Origin: Salminus brasiliensis
Taxonomy: Eukaryota > Chordata > Actinopteri > Characiformes > Bryconidae
Length of the DNA: 64,000 nt
Direction of reading: 5' to 3'
NCBI RefSeq assembly: GCF_030463535.1
Contig: NC_132878.1
Span: forward strand, 29,985,761-30,049,760
A program made the position numbers and the translations under genes. Positions 56,262-64,000 of the stretch are shown here, piece after piece (position 1 is the first letter of the stretch; the number at the start of each line of letters is the position of its first letter). The notes under the pieces were generated by a model, which saw only the letters and a list, made by a program, of their open reading frames with translations, ran no database searches and was not told the DNA's origin.

Positions 56262-57752
56262 CTAGATACAGCATAAGGTGTAAAACTTGCTATGTCTGTT
56301 GAGCTATCTGATCCAATCACATTTTCCTTTCATTATTATACAACTTTTGTTTATTCATATTTAGTTTAGTTTTTGCCCTTGTCTGCTGTGAATGTCTGTG
56401 GCATATCACCATTTTCTAACAGGGACAAACTAGGGCAGTTGTTCAGGTCAGAAATCATGCCAGGACTCTGGACACACACATTACACTGCCCACTCAATTA
56501 ATTACTAGCTCACATACAAAGTTCCAGATTTTTTGATGCAAACACTTAACACTCCAGGGCTTATTACGCGCTAGGCCTAATAATTCAGTAACTACAAGTA
56601 CTTCTGTAGAAACTGGTGGGACTATTCTTTAGGAACAGAACTGTGTAATAAAACATTCGCTCCCCCGGAGGCCGATTGGTCATTTATGGGGTTAATTGTG
56701 TAAATAATCCTTTGTTCATATAATACTTGACATATTTGGATACATAAAGTAATAGCTCTGTAATAACCCAAATTTTAACAGGCTGAAAACACAAGTTACT
56801 ATTCTGTCTCCATATGTTTACATATCGTATATGCAAGTAACTAACAGTACAGTGATTTTCATTGCTTTACCTTAATGAACAGATAAGATAAACATGATTA
56901 ACTTAAACTATACTATCGGACATTCATTACGTTGTTAAGATAAGAGACCACTTACTCTTACTTGTAGCACTCTTGCTGAAAAAATCTTTAATTTTTGAAC
57001 TCCTGCTGGTTCTTTAAAGTAAGTCTACAGAGAGTCGAAGGTGGTTTGAACTGTGTTTGGCCTGTTTTGATGTCTTTGATCTAATATTGAGTACACGCAC
57101 AGCAGCTTGTTTAGAAGTGGAGACCTACCTTCTCAGGAGTCTCAGTCTGCTTGTTTGTTGCTCTGGAGTTCACATTAAACATTTTCACACATGCTTTAAA
57201 AAAAAAATATCAGCAATCGCACCAGAGTTAGTTTAAACCTGACCACACCCTTAGAAATTAAGCATACCAGTTGGGAATCTACTAAACAAGTGATGTCATT
57301 ATTAACTGGCAGCATATTTGAACTAAATTGCATGGTTGTATTGTTTATGAACACACATAGTTTGGACTGGGTCAGAAGGATGGTCTCTAGTCTAAAAGAG
57401 CACATAGTGTGTTGCTAAATCCTTACTTTATTTCAAACAGGGATAACCAAGAGTCTTTTGATGGTCACAACATACTGTTCAGTAAATCAAGATCTCTATA
57501 CATGGTGCAGACTGGGATTTATCAGAAACTGTTACAAAGAGTGAACACACAATGTATCTGTTATTAACTTAGCCTTTGATTGCATAGGATTTGCAACAAA
57601 GAAGTAAACATTGCCATTTCATTTGAGATTATTTTAATTTGCCCAATGGCTAAAATAAAGCAAGGATAATTGTCACTGTCCAGAATTTGTCACTATATTT
57701 GTCCACTCATTCAGAGCCAAAACTCAGCTGAGACTCTGAGACCTGTAATTAT
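56262..57752. other. Intergenic, no gene seen
   Basis: Upstream flank of pseudogene 2 and AT-rich spacer. No repeat or RNA gene recognised. Confidence 0.5.
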
Positions 57753-58739
57753 TCACAGAACATTCATCAGTGCAGAATCTGTTTTGAATATTTGAAGAGT
57801 GGAAATTAGTTTAACACACTTTCTAAACCATGGGTAAAACAAAGCATAAATAACTGGATTAATAGCAGAATTGAGATAAAGCAGAATAAATACATTTTGA
57901 AATGATTCAAATTCTATTTTAACAACATTTCCTAACAATGTGTAAACAAAATATGGAAATAAACATGCTATAAACACAAATATTAAAATGGTAACAGCTT
58001 TTGCTGCTTTTCTTTCTAATTTTGAGTCGGTCATTGTCTGTAAAGTCTGGGTCCTAGTTTGAGCATTAAGTTCTCTGATTGCGGTCGCATGTTTTCTGGC
58101 AATAAAAAACACTAGTGTATACAGAACAATTATAATGGTAAAGGGTAAGACAAATGTGAACAGAAGATCAACTAGAGACCAGATCTCATCTAACAATAAA
58201 AAGCAGTCTCCAGGGCACATTATTATATTTACAAAGGGTATATTAAAGTATAGCAGTGCTAAAATGTATAATAGCAATACAAACCAGTTACATATAACTA
58301 TAGTGCACATTGCACTCACAGAGACTGCTTTAGTGTAGAGAAATGGGTTAGACAGAGCAAAATATCGATCAGCAGCAATCAGAGCGATGTTGTAAATAGA
58401 TGTGCTTGTAAAAAAGTAGGAAGTCAAGAGAAAGCATATGCAATAAACCCTCCTAAAAATCCAACATGATTCAATCATCCAAATTAATAACACTGGCATC
58501 ACTAAAGCTCCGATTAGAAAGTCTGACATGGCCAGAGAGAGAATGAGCATGTTAGTTGGAGTGTGGAGCTGCTTGAAGTGACAAACAGAGATGATAATCA
58601 GCAGGTTTCCACACACTGTTAGCAGAACTACAGCAGCTGCACATATATACAATAACACATACACTGCAGTAGAAATGGATCTCTCTGGACAGGTATAAGG
58701 AAGACAGCCATCTGTTTGGTTAAGCCCAGTAATATTCAT
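57753..58739 (-). CDS. Trace amine-associated receptor, clade III type (TAAR E)
   Basis: Intact 328-residue receptor. The N-terminus MNITGLNQTDGC carries an NIT site and cysteines C12 and C17. Asp2.50 is D73, C100 is 3.25, Ser107 is 3.32, ADRY is 123-126 (Ala before DRY where most copies have Val), CPGDC is 175-179, Asp191 is 5.42, Leu260 is 6.48 and NSAINPVIYALFYPWF starts at N290. ICL3/TM6 reads DSKLERKAAKAVTILIF, unlike the SMKSERKAAK of the others, so E and its pseudogene sister form a separate branch of this cluster. TM3 and TM5 landmarks agree with fish clade III TAARs. Ligand unknown. Confidence 0.93.
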   Translation of the reverse strand: MNITGLNQTDGCLPYTCPERSISTAVYVLLYICAAAVVLLTVCGNLLIIISVCHFKQLHTPTNMLILSLAMSDFLIGALVMPVLLIWMIESCWIFRRVYCICFLLTSYFFTSTSIYNIALIAADRYFALSNPFLYTKAVSVSAMCTIVICNWFVLLLYILALLYFNIPFVNIIMCPGDCFLLLDEIWSLVDLLFTFVLPFTIIIVLYTLVFFIARKHATAIRELNAQTRTQTLQTMTDSKLERKAAKAVTILIFVFIACLFPYFVYTLLGNVVKIEFESFQNVFILLYLNSAINPVIYALFYPWFRKCVKLISTLQIFKTDSALMNVL

Positions 58740-58853
58740 GGTTCTAGCATTTAAAGTGCACTATAGAATTCAGAATTTCTTTTGCAACACTATAATGACA
58801 GTATTCACCTTCATGACTAAAGGAAGTATGGTTGAGCAGCTGCCAGCTCAGAG

Positions 58854-58884
58854 ATTTATATGGTTTTGAAACTGTTCACGCCCC
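58854..58884 (-). promoter_or_regulatory. TAAR promoter module upstream of TAAR E
   Basis: CCATATAAAT (58863-58854) about 115 bases before the ATG, with GGGGCGTGAAC (58884-58874) just upstream, identical in layout to pseudogene 2. Confidence 0.6.
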
Positions 58885-59737
58885 CTAGATACAGCACAGA
58901 GTGTGATACTTGCTATGTGTGTTGAGCTATAGTGTAGCTGATCCAATCACATTTTTCTATACATAACCATGCAGCCTTTGTTTATGCAAATTTGGTGTTG
59001 GTTTTGCCCTTTGTAGTCTGCTAAAAAAGAACAATGGTTCTGTCCTCAGTCAGTTGTTCATTGTTATGAATATTATGTTGTATAATAACTGTAAGGTAAG
59101 TCTTGTCAACAAAATATTGTACAAACAATATGTGTTTTACCAGGGTCAGAAAGGATATGATTTTAAATGTATCTCTCATTACTTGCTACACATTTAACCA
59201 ATTCCAATGACATCCTTTGTACAAGTAATGCTCTCAGATTACTTTCCATTACTTTTGGATTGCCAAACATTTTTAAAGTCAGGTTCTAAAATCTGGTAAC
59301 TGCTAAAATTGCTTCATGCAATTTACCTCAAATAATGGCTTCTAATAAAACATTTTAGGCTTGAATTAAATTAAAGTGCTTTAAGATCCTAAGTTTTGAG
59401 GATTCTTGAACAGAAATGCTTAGAAATCTTACTGTCTGCAGCACCACATGCCATCTATCTAGTGCAAAGAGCAGGTTAATGTGAAAATTATTGTTTTCTT
59501 TTCCTATAAACAGTCATACAAAATATTATGTTCATACATTTTAAATGATTTTGCTGCAGTAAAAGTAACAAATGGTTAACAGATGATCAGGCATTTCGGT
59601 CAGACTGGATAATAAGATAATGAATACCATGGATGAGCCGGGTTACATTTTCCCAGGCAACAACCCATTTGCCCCTTACGGCAGATTTGACCCTCTGCAG
59701 GGAAAAATTGTAAATTATTGCTGCTGTGGCTGTAAAT
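58885..59737. other. Intergenic, no gene seen
   Basis: AT-rich upstream flank of TAAR E; similar to the flank of pseudogene 2 for about the first 120 bases. Confidence 0.5.
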
Positions 59738-60010
59738 ACAAGTAGACCATAATTGCTAAAATTAGACCCAATGAAATGGCTATGTAGTCCAAACTTTTAT
59801 TACTTGCCTCAGTAGGAGGCAGCCCAGAGCCATAAAACAAAAACAAAACAAGCAAACAAATAGATAAATAAAAACGTATGCAAAGCAATGCCCTCTGGCC
59901 TCTTTGTGTTTTACTTTTGATCAGTATGGCTCATAGGTAATTAAAATCTGTAACACAATCAGAACTCTATTAACTCTAATTATTAGAATATTTCAAAAGA
60001 TCAGGCAGGA
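59738..60010. repeat. Direct repeat, copy 1
   Basis: Shares CATAATTGCTAAAATTAGAC, TAGTCCAAACTTTTATTACT, AGGCAGCCCAGAGCCATAAA, AAATAGATAAATAAAAAC and AATTATTAGAATATTTCAAA with 60567-60848. Confidence 0.9.
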
Positions 60011-60566
60011 AATAATGTACAATGCAAAAATGTCCAACTTCTGACAAGTATGTTTATAAACTCATTACTTGTTAAAGGCTCCTTTACCAAAAATTGCTCC
60101 TACCAAGTCCTCCTGAAAAAAAAGGAAACTGATATATCCATAAAGCTTGGCAGCACATGAAAGCATGAAGTACAATCTCCTGGTAGAAGGCTGTTTAGAC
60201 TTTACACTTGATAAACACAGTGGCACCTCAAACCATTACAGACTGCGGAAACTTCAACCTGGACTGAGGCATGTTGGATTCTGTGCTTCTTCACTTTTTC
60301 TCTGGACTCTAGGACCTTGATTTTTGAATGAAATGCATAATTTACTTTCATCTGAAAAGAGGACTTTGAGCCCCTAAGCAACAGTCTGTTAATATGTTTG
60401 ATCGTGGTGTCTCTTGGTGCATAGACATCAACCTCAGTCCAAGTTCTTGACTTGACTTTTTCTTTTGGCATAATATAGTGGGACAGGATCCAAGGGCAAT
60501 CGCCCACAAATGGACTTGCATCAGCAGTGAGCAGACAGCAGGGGGCAGCTCAACACATACAAATAG
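60011..60566. mobile_element. Insert between the direct repeats, possible DNA transposon remnant
   Basis: The minus strand holds an open frame 60507-60202 (SSFQMKVNYAFHSKIKVLES). I recall similar sequence, CATCTGAAAAGAGGACTTTG on the plus strand, as part of fish DNA transposons, but cannot name the family. Confidence 0.4.
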
Positions 60567-60848
60567 CCCATAATTGCTAAAATTAGACCAAATTAAATGG
60601 CTATATAGTCCAAACTTTTATTACTTGCCTCAGTAGGACTCAGACAAGAGGCAGCCCAGAGCCATAAAACAAAAACAAAACAAACAAACAAATAGATAAA
60701 TAAAAACATATGCAAAGCAATGCCCTCTTTTTTGGCAATTACTTCTTTGTGTTTTACTTTTGATCAGTATAGCTTATAGGTAATAAAAAATCTGTAATGC
60801 AATCAGAAATCTAGTAACTCTAATTATTAGAATATTTCAAAAGATCAG
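60567..60848. repeat. Direct repeat, copy 2
   Basis: Second copy of 59738-60010, with small indels. A CAGCTCAACACATA word lies just before it (60547) and just after it (60852). Confidence 0.9.
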
Positions 60849-62217
60849 AGGGTCAGCTCAACACATAGGGGAGAGAAAAGAAAGGAGAAAATTTAGAAGT
60901 GTTTGAATAGAGTGATGTATGACCTGTAAAGGAAGTGGATAAAAGAGAATGCAGTACTGGTCATGAACCTGTGAACATAGAGCAGTACAGTCCAAACGTG
61001 ATTGTATTCATACAAGCTCCATCAGCACGGGTAATAGTACAATGCATTAATATATTATCCAAAAGCTTGAGATAAAAGGTAGGTTTTTAATCTAGATTGA
61101 CAATTTATACAGTAGCTGTGAGTATGTGTGAGTCCTGACATGATTCCTGGCCTGAAAAACTGTCCTAGTTCAGTGCTGTGCGTGTGTGCATATTGTGTGC
61201 ATATTTGCCCCTTACCAGTTTCTTTTATTTTTGTATATTTGTCGCACGGAAACATTTCAGATCATCCACTTATTTTAACATAAGTAACAACACATGTTGT
61301 TTTTTCTTTGTTACATCAATGTCTGTGACCTGCTAAGCAGAATGTGTTTCATGTCATACTGTAATGTCATAATATCCATTTTCATTAGCTACTTTCTGAG
61401 TACATTATAACATTTGGTTATTACAACACTTTTTTATTACATTGTAACACACATATGTCCTATTGCACACATATGTCCTCATTTTGACATTTGATCAATT
61501 TCATAAACTAAAACTAAACCTGGAAGTGCTTGGTTGTGGATATACACTGTTTACTACCTAGGGACTGTGTAGCACCACTGCTTTTCTGCAGCTTTTGGTG
61601 CTGCACTGGTTCCCTGTTATTTGTTATAAGAGAACTGAAAGCAAGAGTAAGAGTTTTTAACATAAAACTATCAAATGCATGAAATATTCACCCATTGAGA
61701 CCATGCTTATGACACTGGGAACATTCTAATGAGAAAAAAACAAATAACATCTGAGAAATAATTTAGGTATCAGGAAATAGTTGAGTTGTATTCTGTTGAT
61801 CCTCTCAGCATAAAACATAACATAAAAAAAGAAGACCTTCCCATGGCCTTCAGAAGATCCAGATGATGTAGAACATTCCAAATTATCCAGAAGGGAGTAT
61901 GTGTTAAGGTAACAGCGAAAACATGGAACACAATTAAAATGCTTCTTTGTACTAAAATATTGTAGATTCTTATTAAATCTATAAAATGTTTTATGGAGTC
62001 AAATGACAACGCACAAAACAAGATTACTGCACATTTTAAGTTTTATATTTCATAGATAAATGTGATAACTTTTTAAACAACAAGCAGGGGTAGCTGATAG
62101 AAATATATATGCTGATATAAAATATCTAATGTCCAGATCACTTTGAGAGTTCAAGGAACAGAAGGCTGCTTATTACTTATTGAGATAGGCGTCAAACCTA
62201 TGTACATATTTTATTTG
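60849..62217. other. Intergenic, no gene seen
   Basis: AT-rich 3' flank of TAAR F. No repeat family recognised. Confidence 0.5.
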
Positions 62218-63192
62218 TCAAAGAAAATTCATCAGTGCAGAATCTGTTTTGAATATTTGAAGAGTTAAAGTTAGTTTAACACACCTTCTAAACCATGGGT
62301 AAAACAAAGCATAAATAGCTGGATTAATGGCAGAATTAAGACAAACCAACATCAAGACATTCTGAAAGGACCCTACTTTGACCTCTATTACATTTCCTAA
62401 TACAGTATAAATAAAGTATGGAAATAAACAAGCTAAAAACACAAACACCAAGATGCCAAGACTTTTTGCAGCTTTTCTCTCAGACTTCATTGAGTCTGAC
62501 ATATTCTTTGTTGTCCGAGTCCTAGTTACTGCATTAAGCTCTCTGATAGCAGTGGCATGCTTCCTTACAATAACAAACACTCGAGTATACAAAATGATTA
62601 TAACAGAACAGGGGAAAGCAAATGTTAACAGGAGATCAACAAGAGACCAAACCTCGTCCAACACAAAAAAGTCTTCAGGACACACTGTAGTGCCTCCAAA
62701 GTGTCCATTAAAGTACTGTAGTGTTACATTGTAAAACAACAATACAAACCAGTTACATAAAACTACAATACGCATTGAGCTCAGAGTGGCCTTTTTAGTG
62801 TAGAGAAATGGGTTAGAGAGAGCAAAATACCGATCAACTGCAATAAGAGCAACACTATATATAGATATGTTTGTTAGATAATAAGAAATTAGTATATAAC
62901 ACAAACAATAAAAGGCATTTAACATCCAGCATGCTTCAATCATCCATATTAGTGCAGTCGGCATTACAAGGACTCCAACCAGTAAGTCTGACACAGCCAG
63001 AGAGAGGATGAGCATGTTAGTTGGAGTGTGGAGCTGCTTAAAGTGACAAACAGAGATGATGATCAGCAGGTTTCCACACAGTGTTACCAGAACTACAGCA
63101 GCTGCACACATATACAATAACACATATACAGCAGAAACAGATCTCTTGGGACAGGTAAACCTGAGACCTTGACCAGTTTGATTAACCTCCAT
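62218..63192 (-). CDS. Trace amine-associated receptor, clade III type, with fewer extracellular cysteines (TAAR F)
   Basis: Intact 324-residue receptor, closest to TAAR pseudogene 1 by sequence of TM5-TM7. The start is the ATG at 63192 (MEVNQTGQGL); the ancestral ATG three codons upstream is now ACA. D69 is 2.50, C96 is 3.25, Ser103 is 3.32, DRY is 120-122, Asp186 is 5.42, Leu256 is 6.48, and NSAINPAIYALFYPWF ends the TM7 signature (VIY is AIY here). Two cysteines kept by all other copies are missing: the first N-terminal one (QG instead of QC) and the second in ECL2 (CPEDF instead of CPGDC). TM3 SYYLTNIS differs from the SYFLTSTS of others. TATA-like element at 63292-63299. Confidence 0.92.
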   Translation of the reverse strand: MEVNQTGQGLRFTCPKRSVSAVYVLLYMCAAAVVLVTLCGNLLIIISVCHFKQLHTPTNMLILSLAVSDLLVGVLVMPTALIWMIEACWMLNAFYCLCYILISYYLTNISIYSVALIAVDRYFALSNPFLYTKKATLSSMRIVVLCNWFVLLFYNVTLQYFNGHFGGTTVCPEDFFVLDEVWSLVDLLLTFAFPCSVIIILYTRVFVIVRKHATAIRELNAVTRTRTTKNMSDSMKSERKAAKSLGILVFVFLACLFPYFIYTVLGNVIEVKVGSFQNVLMLVCLNSAINPAIYALFYPWFRRCVKLTLTLQIFKTDSALMNFL

Positions 63193-63291
63193 AAGATTTG
63201 TGAATCTAGCATTAAATCTGGACTAAAAAACAGATCCAGCCTTCACCAGTTTAAGGTTAAAGGTACTGCAGCATGATCTATTAGATCTGCC

Positions 63292-63322
63292 ATTTATATT
63301 GTGTCTGAACAGCTCACACCCC
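63292..63322 (-). promoter_or_regulatory. TAAR promoter module upstream of TAAR F
   Basis: ATATAAAT (63299-63292) about 100 bases before the ATG, and GGGGTGTGAGC (63322-63312) 12 bases further upstream. Confidence 0.6.
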
Positions 63323-64000
63323 CTAATTTAAATGACACCTTGATGCATGATGTCATGACTTGTTCCCTGCGTACAAAGCAGAAACAGAACATTTTGAGGT
63401 ACATTTACTCTTTCTTTTGGATGTAAAATAATAATGGGCATTTTGAATAATGTAAAACAAAAAACAAGCATGGCACCATATTTTTAATGAAACTATTGGC
63501 CCTCTCATCATTAGAAAGTTCAATTCTTTGCTATGCCAGGATTCTAGGTGAGCAGCAACACATTTCACCTTTGCATAGTTGGTAGCATTGTGTGTGATTG
63601 AGGGAAAAACAGCTATACTAAAATGATGTGAAGAACGCTGACCTTAAACAAAGAATAATAAACTTTTCAGTGCACCGCAGGTTATACCTGTGGCCATTTT
63701 AACACATTATCAAAAGAATAATGCTTCATGTCTGACAATGATGTGACAAACTAATGCAGAGATTCATTCAGGTTTCGAAAGAGATTCATGCAGTCATGTG
63801 ATTTGTTACATGTAAAAAAGTGATCAAATAGTAAATATGAGTCCAAAACTTCCTTGTTGCCAATGGATAATCTGTTGAATATGGGAATATATCTTATCCT
63901 TAAATATTAGAGCTAGACAAGGTCATTTGCCAGAATCCTGTTCTTTGACTCCAGCTCAGCTCAGTCCTTCTGGAATTATAAAAAAAAGGGCTTTCACAGC
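63323..64000. other. Upstream flank of TAAR F, no gene seen
   Basis: AT-rich sequence to the window end; no receptor start or exon is visible, so the cluster may continue beyond the right edge after a gap. Confidence 0.45.

Overview
This is vertebrate nuclear DNA, almost certainly from a teleost and probably an ostariophysan (characin, catfish or relative). The evidence is AT-rich sequence with spliced genes, an intronless olfactory trace amine-associated receptor (TAAR) array, tRNA-derived SINEs with the fish V-type tail, Tc1-like transposons, chromovirus-type Ty3/gypsy elements and long microsatellites. There is no bacterial or viral gene organisation. Species cannot be settled from the window.

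Left part (about 1-14.6 kb, minus strand): the 5' part of a spliced transporter gene of the FLVCR/SLC49 family, best matching FLVCR2. Five coding exons can be placed with consistent splice sites and phases: 13954-13376, 8533-8392, 4661-4521, 3817-3750 and 2899-2796. Later exons (last transmembrane helices) lie beyond the left edge. A second, frame-broken copy of exon 1 sits at 10053-9585, and a roughly 1-kb intronic block is duplicated on the exon 2 to exon 3 side, so the locus has gone through tandem duplication and decay. A strong splice acceptor just upstream of the start codon implies a non-coding first exon, and a CpG-richer stretch at about 14.34-14.57 kb is the likely promoter.

Middle (about 14.6-23.9 kb): no host gene. 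It holds a V-type SINE, microsatellites, an internally deleted Ty3/gypsy element with both LTRs (18607-22873), and a tandem duplication of about 0.3 kb.

Right part (23.9-64 kb): a TAAR cluster, all on the minus strand and single-exon. There are six intact receptors (stop to start: 23921-24901, 30607-31581, 36382-37368, 41165-42151, 57753-58739, 62218-63192), two full-length pseudogenes broken by small deletions (50060-51065 and 55198-56131) and one remnant holding only the last ~55 codons fused to upstream flank (26767-26930). All intact copies keep the TAAR TM7 signature. By my hand alignment all carry Ser at position 3.32 instead of the classical amine-binding Asp, keep Asp at 5.42, and have Leu/Ile where most class A receptors have Trp6.48. 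This is the pattern of fish-specific clade III TAARs. Several copies share a TATA-like element about 95-140 bp upstream of the start and a GTGTGA-type box just beyond it, so the promoter was duplicated with the gene.

Between the receptors lie decayed transposons: gypsy gag/pol pieces in both orientations, a Tc1-like element with intact terminal repeats interrupted by a 308-bp solo LTR, a LINE 3' part followed by a SINE, a MITE and other inverted repeats. I found no convincing new multi-gene system. The most interesting material is receptor evolution (loss of canonical amine site, loss of a cysteine pair in one paralog, likely gene conversion, one deletion remnant) and the rearranged flvcr2 locus.
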